Made by a program: the position numbers and the translations under genes
Shown: in pieces, positions 1 through 6,326 of the stretch
How the letters are laid out: each line of letters begins with the position of its first letter
Numbering within the stretch: the first letter of the stretch is position 1
From: an archaeon
GTDB lineage: Archaea > Nanobdellota > Nanobdellia > Woesearchaeales > GW2011-AR9
Assembly (NCBI GenBank): GCA_020053615.1
Contig: JAGVMW010000193.1
Coordinates: 1 to 9,398 of the forward strand
Reading direction: 5' to 3'
DNA length: 9,398 bases
The notes under the pieces: generated by a model
Told to the model about the DNA's origin: nothing
Databases searched by the model: none
Seen by the model: only the letters and a program-made list of their open reading frames with translations

Positions 1-33
1 CTCTGAAGACTTGCAAAATATACATTGAATCAT
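1..33 (-). CDS. Partial CDS, N-terminus of a CxxC (zinc-ribbon-like) protein
   Basis: Only the first 11 codons lie in the window: ATG at 33-31 on the minus strand, reading MIQCIFCKSSE and running off the edge. An AGGTGAT Shine-Dalgarno-like stretch lies just upstream, and a TATA-like box (68-77) sits about 40 bases upstream of the ATG, so the start is reasonable. Two cysteines spaced CxxC at the extreme N-terminus are typical of zinc-ribbon proteins, including the N-terminal ribbon of some IS transposases. HIT proteins also begin with a CxxC, but they usually continue with hydrophobic residues rather than KSSE. The rest of the gene is needed to decide; I do not assign a function. Confidence 0.4.
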   Translation of the reverse strand, partial: MIQCIFCKSSE

Positions 34-67
34 TCCTATCACCTCATGTGAGGAGAAAGAACACTAC

Positions 68-77
68 TATTTAAATA
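68..77 (-). promoter_or_regulatory. TATA-like box for the partial minus-strand gene
   Basis: TATTTAAATA is a perfect palindrome centred about 40 bases upstream of the ATG at 33. This suits an archaeal TATA box with a short leader that contains the AGGTGAT ribosome-binding site. Inferred from spacing and composition only. Confidence 0.4.
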
Positions 78-135
78 TGCCGAAGATTAAACACTATCGG
101 TGAAGAGGAAAGAATAAATAGTCCTATTTCAAAAC

Positions 136-288
136 CTAAAACCGCTCGTGCTTGTCTCTCAAATCTTTAAGCAGTTGTCGAGAAGACCTTTTTCCAAGAT
201 GTCCGCCAAACATAACTCTCTCAAAGAAGTCTTTAGTGGTCGTAGGTGTAGGAACTATCTCATGACGTGTTCTGGGCTCGTTTTTCAT
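136..288 (-). CDS. Small hypothetical protein (50 aa)
   Basis: Reading the minus strand from ATG at 288-286 to TAG at 138-136 gives a 50-residue protein, MKNEPRTRHEIVPTPTTTKD followed by a mixed hydrophobic and basic/acidic helical-looking half that ends in KHERF. It contains a GGHLGKRSSRQLLKDLRDK-type segment. No signal peptide or membrane segment is visible. The composition looks protein-like, whereas the overlapping plus-strand frame is cysteine-rich and random-looking. A TATA-like box (316-324) lies about 30 bases upstream of the ATG, suggesting a near-leaderless transcript divergent from RNase HII. The size and charge recall small antitoxin-like proteins, but no family is recognised and no toxin partner is visible in the window. 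Confidence 0.4.
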   Translation of the reverse strand: MKNEPRTRHEIVPTPTTTKDFFERVMFGGHLGKRSSRQLLKDLRDKHERF

Positions 289-315
289 AGTGGGGGATTA
301 GAAAGTATTGTAATC

Positions 316-324
316 TATAAATAT
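316..324 (-). promoter_or_regulatory. TATA-like box between the divergent small ORF and rnhB
   Basis: TATAAATAT on the plus strand (ATATTTATA on the minus) is centred about 32 bases from the minus-strand ATG at 288. It could also serve the plus-strand RNase HII gene with a leader of about 20-28 bases. Assigned by archaeal promoter spacing. Confidence 0.4.
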
Positions 325-342
325 TGCTTTATTTTTCACTAC

Positions 343-354
343 TTTTTTAAAATA
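343..354 (+). promoter_or_regulatory. Alternative TATA-like box for rnhB
   Basis: TTTTTTAAAATA is centred about 25 bases upstream of the second in-frame ATG (374). If this is the promoter, the transcript would be leaderless and translation would begin at 374 (MGNKII...) rather than 368. It competes with the box at 316-324. Confidence 0.35.
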
Positions 355-367
355 CCCTCTCTTCGGG

Positions 368-1045
368 ATGAAAATGGGAAATAAAATCATTTGCGGCATA
401 GACGAAGCGGGACGCGGGCCAATTTTAGGAAATATGGTCATGGTAGCTATAGCCGTAGATGAAGAAGGAGAAAAAAAGCTACAATGGATGGGGGTTAAAG
501 ATTCCAAGCTATTAAGCCCATCAGCCAGAGAAGAATTGTTTGACCGCATCCGTGAAGTGATTCATGATTTTCGAGTTGAAGTAATTGAACCGGATGCGAT
601 TGATTTATCCATCAGAGAAGAGAATTCTAATTTAAATTGGATGGAAGCGGATACTTCGGCTCGAATGGTTTCAGAAATAGCTCCAGATAAAGCGATAATC
701 GATTGCCCTAGCCCTAATATTGAAGCGTATAAAAATTATTTCAGGAATAAACTCACTCCAGAAGTACGTGATAAAGTAGAATTAGTAGTAGAACATAAAG
801 CGGATGTTAATTATATTGCAGTTGCTGCGGCTTCAGTAGTAGCTAAAGTTATTCGTGATAGAAGCATCGAACATCTGAAATCAGAGATTGGAATAGATTT
901 TGGTTCAGGTTATTTAAGCGACCCCAAGACACAGGATTTTTTGCTGAAATATCATGATAAATATCCTGAATTGTTTAGGAAAAGCTGGACTCCTTATAAA
1001 GAATTGATGAACCAGAAGAAGCAGAAAAGGCTGGGGGAGTTTTAG
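368..1045 (+). CDS. rnhB: Ribonuclease HII
   Basis: RNase HII cleaves the RNA strand of RNA-DNA hybrids and nicks at single ribonucleotides in DNA; it acts in primer removal and ribonucleotide excision repair in the cytoplasm. The 225-residue product has the N-terminal GIDEAGRGP motif with catalytic D12 and E13, the VKDSK segment (43-47), D112 in IIDCPSPN, and D146 in HKADVNYIAVAAAS, completing the DEDD set. It also has the SGYLSDP motif and a SWTPY C-terminal segment. Length fits archaeal RNase HII. ATG 368 is used here, but ATG 374 (MGNKIICG) is equally possible because no Shine-Dalgarno decides. The stop lies 20 bases from the convergent glycosyltransferase stop. A second RNase H of a different class (RNase HIII) lies 1.35 kb downstream on the same strand. 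Confidence 0.95.
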   Translation: MKMGNKIICGIDEAGRGPILGNMVMVAIAVDEEGEKKLQWMGVKDSKLLSPSAREELFDRIREVIHDFRVEVIEPDAIDLSIREENSNLNWMEADTSARMVSEIAPDKAIIDCPSPNIEAYKNYFRNKLTPEVRDKVELVVEHKADVNYIAVAAASVVAKVIRDRSIEHLKSEIGIDFGSGYLSDPKTQDFLLKYHDKYPELFRKSWTPYKELMNQKKQKRLGEF

Positions 1046-1065
1046 AAAGACATTTCCGATCAACA

Positions 1066-2148
1066 TTATTTTCTCAACAGATGATGATAAAGTTCCCACA
1101 CATTTTGGATATTTTTTTCAATAGTAAAATCAAATCTCTTCTTTTCTACTTCTCTTTTAACTTCCTCTGCTTTCTTGCTTCTAAGCAAAGAGCCCAAGTC
1201 ATTCACACTCTTACATACTAGTCCTACGTTATGCTCTTCTATGAACTTCTTCAGGGAGCGAAAGTCAAACGTTACAATGGGCAAGCCCGCACTAACATAT
1301 TCAACGGCTTTATTTGGGAAAACCATTTCCAGATGTTCCCTATTCTTTGTCTCATTAAACCCCGCCCATCCAAAATCGTACTGGGTGATTTCTTCCAGTA
1401 AGCTTAGTGGCGACAAATGTTCGTGATAGTGAATAAAAGGAGATTCAGCAGTTAAACTTCTGTACGCAGAATATTCTTTGGAAGGGTAAATGTGGATATG
1501 AATGCTTTGGGCAGCAATGTCTCTAAAAATAGCAATGAGATCATAATGTGAGCCAGTGCCGCTATCTAAAGTACCTTCATAAACTATATGAATTTCTCCG
1601 TTATTTTGTATTTTTTGCCTGGGTTTTGCAGGAACTAAATTTTCAGGGAGATAGCTTGGAAAAACTATTTTTTTTGCGGGTATCTCGCCATATTTTTGTT
1701 TAACACTTTCTTCCATTCCCGAGGAAACAAAAATCACTCCGTCACTTTTGGTTAAAGCAATCCTCTCATCAGCAAGCAAAGAACTTACACTCTTCCCCCC
1801 ATAGGAAGTGGTCCTAGCGGATATAAGATCATGGACATCGTGAACCACCGGTATCTTCTTTCTCATGCTTTCTACCGCTTCTATCGCTGCTACGGTTAAA
1901 TAATCTGGTGCATTGTGGCTATGAATCAAATCAACCGAGAATAATCCCAGAATTTCCTTTAGATATTCTTTTGGTGTACCTTTTATTTTTATCCATCTAT
2001 CAAAAAGCTCATCTCCCTGCCCATAAAATTCACTTAAAGTGGTCTTCACATAAGCGAAAGTGATTTCCGGAGAGTACCTGCTTTTTAATCCCTGAGCGTA
2101 TTTCAAAGCCCTAATGCAAGGCTGGTGTTCAAGATACAACAATCTCAT
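1066..2148 (-). CDS. Glycosyltransferase, GT4-like (GT-B fold)
   Basis: Probably transfers a sugar from a nucleotide-sugar donor to a glycan, lipid or protein acceptor of the cell envelope; donor and acceptor cannot be read from the sequence. About 360 residues in two Rossmann-like halves. The N-terminal half contains VDLIHSHNAPDYLT (about residues 72-85) and VVHDVHDL. The C-terminal half begins near HIVYEGTL and carries the GT4 donor-binding signature FPNKAVEYVSAGLPIV (about 277-292), the counterpart of the family's E-x7-E region. No transmembrane segment is evident. I start at ATG 2148 (MRLLYLEH) because a TATA-like box lies 26 bases upstream, which suits a leaderless message. An upstream TTG (2160) would add four residues. 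The gene stands alone, convergent with rnhB and divergent from rnhC. Confidence 0.85.
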   Translation of the reverse strand: MRLLYLEHQPCIRALKYAQGLKSRYSPEITFAYVKTTLSEFYGQGDELFDRWIKIKGTPKEYLKEILGLFSVDLIHSHNAPDYLTVAAIEAVESMRKKIPVVHDVHDLISARTTSYGGKSVSSLLADERIALTKSDGVIFVSSGMEESVKQKYGEIPAKKIVFPSYLPENLVPAKPRQKIQNNGEIHIVYEGTLDSGTGSHYDLIAIFRDIAAQSIHIHIYPSKEYSAYRSLTAESPFIHYHEHLSPLSLLEEITQYDFGWAGFNETKNREHLEMVFPNKAVEYVSAGLPIVTFDFRSLKKFIEEHNVGLVCKSVNDLGSLLRSKKAEEVKREVEKKRFDFTIEKNIQNVWELYHHLLRK

Positions 2149-2169
2149 AATCTTGAGCAAATTTGGGGG

Positions 2170-2177
2170 TATAATAA
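2170..2177 (-). promoter_or_regulatory. TATA-like box for the glycosyltransferase
   Basis: TTATTATA on the minus strand is centred about 26 bases upstream of ATG 2148. It supports a leaderless transcript and that start codon over the upstream TTG. A second weaker candidate, TTATATTT, lies near 2221-2228. Confidence 0.45.
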
Positions 2178-2365
2178 CCTTTCCTTTCTGTAGAATACAA
2201 TAACATCAAAGAAAAAGACAAATATAACAATCTTCCCAGAGTTATAGAATTACAGGCGTTTACGGGATTTCCCGATATCAGAAAATTCAATCTGGCGAAA
2301 TATTTTGTAGATAGTGATTTCTTTCATTGAGGCTTATTTTAAGAATAATCCATTCGTTAGGAATA
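2178..2365. other. Intergenic region between divergent genes
   Basis: AT-rich spacer between the glycosyltransferase and rnhC promoters with no supportable ORF. It holds one short inverted repeat, CGGGA-TT-TCCCG at 2263-2274. Its position between two divergent promoters would suit a regulatory site, but no regulator can be named. Confidence 0.4.
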
Positions 2366-2375
2366 GTTTTTTAAA
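2366..2375 (+). promoter_or_regulatory. TATA-like box for rnhC
   Basis: TTTTTTAAAC-type element centred about 28 bases upstream of ATG 2399, with no Shine-Dalgarno between. Consistent with a leaderless archaeal transcript. Confidence 0.4.
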
Positions 2376-2398
2376 CTGTAATTTTATCCTTCTTAGAG

Positions 2399-3211
2399 AT
2401 GACCGTCTTCACTCACGTCAAAAAAGATGAATTAGGGAAATTAAAAGGATGTAATAAAGAGCCCCCTAAAACCAGCTATGAAGAACTGCGGTTGAAGAAA
2501 GGCAACGTTACTCTCGTTTTATACACTTCTGGGAAATTATTGTTACAGGGAAATAAAGCTGAAGTAGCTGTGGTAGCTAAAGAATTAGAAAAATTAAATT
2601 TGGGACAGAAATCAGAATCAGTTTCATTCAAAAAAGAATCAGGCTGGATTATCGGCAGCGATGAATCATTGAAAGGAGACACTTTTGGAGGGATTGTAGT
2701 CGCAGCAGTAAAAGCAGATGAAAAATTGCGGGAGAAGTTGGTCGAATTAGGTGTAGCTGACAGCAAGACTCTCAGCGATAAAGAAGTAGCAAGAATTGCT
2801 GCAGAAATCAGAAAAGTTGCTCCTTGTGAAATAAAAAGTATTTTCCCAGAAGAATACAATAAACATAATGACAACATAACTTTATTGTTAAATCACTTAC
2901 ATAAAGAATGTGCGGATTATCTGAAGCCAGGAAAACATATCGTAGACAAATATCCGGGCTGTTCCGTAGGAGATGTGCAGGAAGAGAAAGCTGAATCAAA
3001 GTATGTGGAAGTAGCAGCAGCTTCTATTTTGGCTCGGGATGCGTCTTTGAAGCAATTAAGTTCGCTGAGTATGGAAGCAGGGTTTACGGTGCCTAAAGGA
3101 AGTACGCATGTTAAGTTAGCATTGCTGGAATTAACCCAGCGGAAGTTGGAGCCGCGAAAATTAGTGAAGCTGGATTTCTGGAATGTGAGGGAAATTCTGG
3201 AGAAAAGTTAA
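2399..3211 (+). CDS. rnhC: Ribonuclease HIII
   Basis: RNase HIII degrades the RNA of RNA-DNA hybrids and differs from RNase HII by an N-terminal TBP-like substrate-binding domain. Here residues 1-75 form that domain (note VTLVLYTSGKLLLQG, 37-51). The catalytic core starts at WIIGSDESLKGDTFGGIVVA, giving D88 and E89. D183 lies in HIVDKYP, and E199 in EEKAESKYVEVAAASILARD occupies the fourth acidic position. A Glu there fits my recollection of a DEDE-type site in RNase HIII. The usual family motif is DESGKGDYFGP; this protein has L in place of the first G and T in place of Y. At 270 residues it is slightly short. RNase HIII is mainly bacterial and sporadic in archaea. The TAA overlaps by 2 bases the stop of the convergent methyltransferase. 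Confidence 0.9.
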   Translation: MTVFTHVKKDELGKLKGCNKEPPKTSYEELRLKKGNVTLVLYTSGKLLLQGNKAEVAVVAKELEKLNLGQKSESVSFKKESGWIIGSDESLKGDTFGGIVVAAVKADEKLREKLVELGVADSKTLSDKEVARIAAEIRKVAPCEIKSIFPEEYNKHNDNITLLLNHLHKECADYLKPGKHIVDKYPGCSVGDVQEEKAESKYVEVAAASILARDASLKQLSSLSMEAGFTVPKGSTHVKLALLELTQRKLEPRKLVKLDFWNVREILEKS

Positions 3212-3903
3212 AATTTACTGGTTTTGAATATCAAATATGGCGGGTATCTATTGCCTTCTACTTTTACTTCACGAACCTGCTGAAGAGCAAATCCAGAATC
3301 GCACAATAAATTAAAGTATGTTTCTAAAGGATAATGATAATCCCGAAAGTGTTCATTAGTTATTTCAATGCCGTTTCTCCCGATTAACACAAATTGATAT
3401 GGTTGTCCTGATTTAAAGTAATCCAACGGCTCAGGAAAGCGATTATAATAAGTAGTGAACTTCTCCCCAGCAAAGGCGGGATGGGTGATGCTAAAAGCAA
3501 ATGTTCCTCTATTAACCAGCACCCGATTAACTTCATAAAAAACCCGTTTTAATTCATCTTTTGTCGGAACCATCATAAACACCAAATTACTAATTACTAC
3601 ATCAATGGAATTATCCAGCAGTGGAACTTTTCCGCTTTTAATTACCGACAATTGAGCTTTATCGTCCAATCTTCTTTCAGCAGTTTCAATCATTGCCGAA
3701 GAAGTATCGTAACCAAATACACTTGCTCATTTTTCAGCCAATTCTTCTAACAGCCTGCCCTCACCACAACCATAGTCGACTATTTTCTTTCCATTAACCT
3801 CATCTAGCAATTGGTGGAATAGCGGATGAAGTATAGATAACTCTATGCTGTCAATCTTCGAGTACTTCTTTACTTCTGGCTTTCCCCAGTAAGTGGATGT
3901 CAT
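3208..3903 (-). pseudogene. Class I SAM-dependent methyltransferase with an in-frame TGA
   Basis: Read from ATG 3903, the frame gives 58 residues with motif I (KIVDYGCGEGRLLEELAEK), then TGA at 3729-3727 (codon 59), then continues in the same frame as ASVFGYDTSSAMIETAERR, through NSIDVVISNLVFMMV (motif II/III region), to TAA at 3208. In this family the position after LAEK is usually glycine (KGA-V-G-D), so a single GGA to TGA change explains the break. The methyltransferase type and substrate are not recognisable; the core resembles UbiE/Methyltransf_11-type enzymes. Restart at ATG 3693 would lack the SAM-binding glycine motif. The gene is divergent from the TrmB-like regulator. Other genes in the window use TGA as a normal stop, so global recoding is unlikely. 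A sequencing error or strain variant is possible. Confidence 0.8.
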
Positions 3904-3926
3904 TACTTTCCCTGAGCACTACAAGA

Positions 3927-3936
3927 CTATATAAAA
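3927..3936 (-). promoter_or_regulatory. TATA-like box for the methyltransferase
   Basis: TTTTATATAG on the minus strand is centred about 28 bases upstream of ATG 3903. The spacing supports both a leaderless message and the full-length methyltransferase start used here. Confidence 0.55.
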
Positions 3937-3941
3937 TTCTG

Positions 3942-3963
3942 TTGTCATATACTATGATGACAA
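3942..3963. promoter_or_regulatory. Putative operator of the TrmB-like regulator
   Basis: A perfect 7-bp inverted repeat, TTGTCAT (3942-3948) and ATGACAA (3957-3963), separated by 8 bases. It lies between the divergent TATA boxes at 3927-3936 and 3966-3974, directly upstream of both, where a bound regulator could affect both promoters. A TrmB-family gene starts 34 bases away. Binding by that protein is inference. Confidence 0.55.
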
Positions 3964-3965
3964 GG

Positions 3966-3974
3966 TTTATATAG
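3966..3974 (+). promoter_or_regulatory. TATA-like box for the TrmB-like regulator
   Basis: GTTTATATAG-type element centred about 27 bases upstream of ATG 3997, with no Shine-Dalgarno in between; indicates a leaderless transcript. Confidence 0.6.
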
Positions 3975-3996
3975 TAATTAATTCTCCAGCCATTGC

Positions 3997-4740
3997 ATGG
4001 AAGAGTTCAAACTATTACAATTAGGGCTTAACCGCAACGAAGCCAAAGTTTACCGTATTTTATTACAGTTAGGTCAAGCTTCCGCCGGAGAGCTGATTAA
4101 GAAGACAGAATTTCATCGTAATATTGTATATGATAACTTGGAGAAGCTCATTGATAAAGGCTTAGTTACATTTATTATTGAAGGTAACATAAAAATATTC
4201 CAAGCTGCCCCTCCGGAAATGATAACCGAAATGTTGGACAAAGAGCAAGAACAGCTTAACGAGAAAAAGAAACTAGCTGAAGAGTTGAAAAACGAAGCAA
4301 TTAAACTGAAATCATCTCATCATGTTCAACAGGAAGCCACGATTTATAGGGGGGTTAGGGGATTGAAAGTATTGTTTAATGATACATTAAATGTAGGAAG
4401 CGATTATTACGTTATCGGAGCACCTCGAAGCTCGTTAGAACTAATGGGCTCCGCTTTCTGGGAGAATTATAATCTTAAGCGAGTTCAAAAGAAGATAGTG
4501 GTTAAGATGTTATTTAACGAAGACCTGCGCAGGTGGTCTAAAATAATTCAAAGCAAGAAGACCATCATCAAATTCCTGTCTAAAAAATTTGATGGATTAA
4601 CGGAAACTATCATTTATGGAAATAAAGTCGCTTTCATCGTGTGGACGGAAAAGCCGATAGCTACATTAATTCAAGACCCGCATCTTGCTTCCAACTATCG
4701 AAAGTACTTCCACGCGCTATGGGGGCAAGCTAAAATATAA
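3997..4740 (+). CDS. TrmB-family transcriptional regulator
   Basis: An archaeal-type one-component transcription regulator. Residues 1-70 form the TrmB winged helix-turn-helix (LGLNRNEAKVYRILLQLGQA, then SAGELIKKTEFHRNIVYDNLEKLIDKGLVT). Residues about 77-108 are a Glu/Lys-rich coiled coil expected to mediate dimerisation. Residues 112-247 form the phospholipase-D-like effector domain common in this family (IYRGVRGLKVLFNDTL, YYVIGAPRSSLELMG). The 247-residue length suits members with a short effector domain; the C-terminal sugar-binding extension of canonical TrmB is absent, so the ligand cannot be inferred. It is divergent from the methyltransferase gene and shares a promoter region containing a perfect inverted repeat, so autoregulation and control of that gene are likely. 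The start is fixed by a TATA box 27 bases upstream. Confidence 0.9.
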   Translation: MEEFKLLQLGLNRNEAKVYRILLQLGQASAGELIKKTEFHRNIVYDNLEKLIDKGLVTFIIEGNIKIFQAAPPEMITEMLDKEQEQLNEKKKLAEELKNEAIKLKSSHHVQQEATIYRGVRGLKVLFNDTLNVGSDYYVIGAPRSSLELMGSAFWENYNLKRVQKKIVVKMLFNEDLRRWSKIIQSKKTIIKFLSKKFDGLTETIIYGNKVAFIVWTEKPIATLIQDPHLASNYRKYFHALWGQAKI

Positions 4741-4754
4741 ACTCAGACGCAAGA

Positions 4755-4764
4755 TTTATAAATA
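4755..4764 (+). promoter_or_regulatory. TATA-like box for the toxin-antitoxin pair
   Basis: TTTATAAATA centred about 35 bases upstream of ATG 4795, giving a short leader of roughly 9 bases. Immediately followed by the repeat cluster at 4766-4793. Confidence 0.55.
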
Positions 4765-4765
4765 G

Positions 4766-4793
4766 TGATACTTTTTAGATATCAATTGATACT
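4766..4793. promoter_or_regulatory. Putative autoregulatory operator of the toxin-antitoxin pair
   Basis: TGATACT occurs twice in direct orientation (4766-4772 and 4787-4793), 21 bases or two helical turns apart. The second copy is part of a perfect 12-bp palindrome, TATCAATTGATA (4780-4791). The cluster sits between the TATA box and the antitoxin start, where bound antitoxin or toxin-antitoxin complex could block transcription. Function is inferred. Confidence 0.5.
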
Positions 4794-4794
4794 A

Positions 4795-5106
4795 ATGGAA
4801 ACCCAAACACTACAATTTACCGAAACAGAACTAATACAACATGAAGAGCATAAAACTAAAAGATACCCTAATCTAAACACTGTTTTAATGGTAGAAGATT
4901 ATTTGAAAGAACACCGCGATGAACCAATTAAAATATCAGAATTAAAGAAACAGTTGCCCAAGCAAATAATGCACCAAACGTTGCAGCTAATTTTAGAATA
5001 CTTATGGACTAGCGGAAAGATAATTTATGGTCCTAAAGGAATTCAATGGATTTATGTTGAGCCGGAACATCTTAAAAAAATGATGAGTGATGCTTTAGAG
5101 GTATGA
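4795..5106 (+). CDS. Probable antitoxin, winged-helix-like DNA-binding protein
   Basis: A 103-residue protein one base upstream of a RelE/ParE-type toxin gene, so probably its antitoxin and the repressor of the pair. Residues 1-23 look extended and polar. Residues 28-90 look like a winged helix: helix TVLMVEDYLKEH, helix ISELKKQL, recognition-like helix QIMHQTLQLILEYLWTSGK, and a wing around IIYGPKGIQWIYV. The C-terminal EHLKKMMSDALEV is a short helix that could contact the toxin. ATG 4795 is preferred over an upstream ATT-type start at 4765, because 4765 lies directly beside the TATA box and the intervening codons overlap the operator-like repeats. The fold is read from pattern only. It is not a familiar RelB, ribbon-helix-helix or AbrB antitoxin. 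Confidence 0.65.
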   Translation: METQTLQFTETELIQHEEHKTKRYPNLNTVLMVEDYLKEHRDEPIKISELKKQLPKQIMHQTLQLILEYLWTSGKIIYGPKGIQWIYVEPEHLKKMMSDALEV

Positions 5107-5107
5107 A

Positions 5108-5449
5108 ATGTTTGCTGGAAAAGAAGTAAAAGTATTATTAAAAGGACAAGCCAAAGAATGCTTTATAGAGCTTAAGAAAAGAGATGACAAAGAAGCACAG
5201 ATGATGCTTAAATCAATATGTAGGATAATCGACCTCTTAAAATATAACCCTCAATTTGGAGATCCCATTAGAAAACAGTTAATCCCAGAAGATTTTAAGA
5301 TAATGGGAATCCAAAATCTTTATCGTGCAGAACTTTCCAACTTTTGGAGAATGCTCTATACCATAGAAGGCAATAATGTAGAAATATTTTTATTTGTATT
5401 AAGCATTGTTGACCACAAAGAATACAACCAGTTGTTTGGATACAAATGA
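5108..5449 (+). CDS. RelE/ParE-superfamily toxin
   Basis: A 113-residue protein with the compact RelE/ParE pattern: an N-terminal strand, two helices (ECFIELKKR and MMLKSICRIIDLLKYNP), then the strands GIQNLYRAELSNFWRMLYTIEG and VEIFLFVLSIVDHKEYNQLFGYK. Conserved-looking candidates for the active or RNA-contacting face are R73, R81, H103 and Y106. RelE members cleave mRNA on the ribosome and ParE members poison gyrase; the RxLY...DHxxY ending favours the RelE-like branch, but the target is not proven. It starts one base after the antitoxin TGA and is therefore co-transcribed and probably translationally coupled. No own promoter is visible. Confidence 0.8.
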   Translation: MFAGKEVKVLLKGQAKECFIELKKRDDKEAQMMLKSICRIIDLLKYNPQFGDPIRKQLIPEDFKIMGIQNLYRAELSNFWRMLYTIEGNNVEIFLFVLSIVDHKEYNQLFGYK

Positions 5450-5464
5450 TTTTATGTCGCAATA

Positions 5465-5474
5465 ACTTTAAATA
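5465..5474 (+). promoter_or_regulatory. TATA-like box for the first HIT gene
   Basis: ACTTTAAATA centred about 29 bases upstream of ATG 5499, with no Shine-Dalgarno; suggests a leaderless transcript separate from the toxin-antitoxin pair. Confidence 0.5.
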
Positions 5475-5498
5475 CATTAACCAAACCTGTTAATAACC

Positions 5499-6296
5499 AT
5501 GCCTGAACTAACCGAAGAACAAAGAAAACAACTGGAAGAAAAGATCAAGAAGATGTCTCCAGAGGAGCTGAAAGAATTCCAGAAACAGCAATGCATCTTC
5601 TGCCAAATTATCTCCGGTAAAGTTCCCAGCAAGAAAGTGTACGATGACGATAAGTGTATTGCAGTATTAGATATTGCTCCCGCTTCTAAAGGACATCTGT
5701 TAATCATGCCTAAAGAACATTATGCCATCATGCCTCAAATTCCTGATAAAGAAATCGGGCATTTATTTCTAGTATCAAAATATCTGTCTCAAGTGCTACT
5801 TAAAGTGTTAAAAGTATCCGGAACTAATGTATTTGTAGCTAACGGCGCAGTAGCCGGGCAAAGAGCACAACATTTCATGCTACATTTAATTCCTAGAAAA
5901 GAAGGAGATAAACTAATCGAAGTAGAAGATAAACTAATTGATGCTGGGTTAAGAGCAAAAGTAAAAGAGCTGGTAGAAAAACGGCTCAAAGCGTTGCTGG
6001 GAGTAAAAGAAGAGAAGCAGGCTACTTTGCCGAAAGGAGAGCAGAAAGCATCGGAAGAAACCTTTGCTGATGTTCCTGAAGAAGAGCCAGCTGAAACTAA
6101 AGAGGAAGAACCAGAATCTGAAGAAGAAATTGCTGAAGAAGAACCGGAAGAAGTTGAAGAAAGACCAGCTAAGACGAAGAAAGCATCTAAAAAATCTTCT
6201 CCTAAATCAAGCTCCTCTAAAAAACCCAAACCTAAAGATGAACCGGAAAGCATTGGAGATGCCAGCTTAGACGATATAGCTGATTTATTTAAATAA
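5499..6296 (+). CDS. HIT-domain protein with helical N-extension and charged disordered tail
   Basis: HIT proteins bind nucleotides and most hydrolyse or transfer NMP groups through a HxHxHxx motif. Residues 1-30 form an acidic/basic helix. Residues 31-135 are the HIT domain, with CIFC (C32, C35), GHLLIMPKEHYAIM (65-78) and the signature AGQRAQHFMLHLIPR (119-133). There the pattern is H125-x-M127-x-H129: the middle histidine, the nucleophile in characterised Hint/Fhit enzymes, is methionine. Residues 135-170 are helical. Residues 170-225 are Glu-rich, 225-248 Lys/Ser/Pro-rich, and the protein ends in DASLDDIADLFK. The tail is probably disordered, with a short C-terminal binding helix. Catalysis is doubtful; a nucleotide-sensing or scaffold role is possible. 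A second HIT gene follows 30 bases later. Confidence 0.85.
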   Translation: MPELTEEQRKQLEEKIKKMSPEELKEFQKQQCIFCQIISGKVPSKKVYDDDKCIAVLDIAPASKGHLLIMPKEHYAIMPQIPDKEIGHLFLVSKYLSQVLLKVLKVSGTNVFVANGAVAGQRAQHFMLHLIPRKEGDKLIEVEDKLIDAGLRAKVKELVEKRLKALLGVKEEKQATLPKGEQKASEETFADVPEEEPAETKEEEPESEEEIAEEEPEEVEERPAKTKKASKKSSPKSSSSKKPKPKDEPESIGDASLDDIADLFK

Positions 6297-6300
6297 AATA
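6293..6300 (+). promoter_or_regulatory. TATA-like box for the second HIT gene
   Basis: ATAAAATA overlaps the stop of the first HIT gene and is centred about 30 bases upstream of ATG 6327. The second gene may have its own promoter as well as read-through from the first. Confidence 0.35.
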
Positions 6301-6326
6301 TTGTTTAACATAACCAATACGACACC

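Noticed and set aside
148..384. 78-residue plus-strand ORF upstream of rnhB
   Set aside because: It runs through the likely promoter, overlaps the rnhB start, has an unnatural Cys/Phe-rich composition, and is the antisense of the more protein-like minus-strand small ORF.
3727..3729. TGA read as glycine or tryptophan (alternative code)
   Set aside because: TGA serves as the natural stop of the antitoxin (5104-5106), the toxin (5447-5449) and the RT (9319-9321); only one gene is affected, so a point mutation or error is simpler.
5789..6270. Long open frames antisense to and shifted from the first HIT gene
   Set aside because: Their Ser-rich and Lys/Leu-rich low-complexity sequence is a by-product of the GAA/AAA-rich repeat-like tail of the HIT gene.
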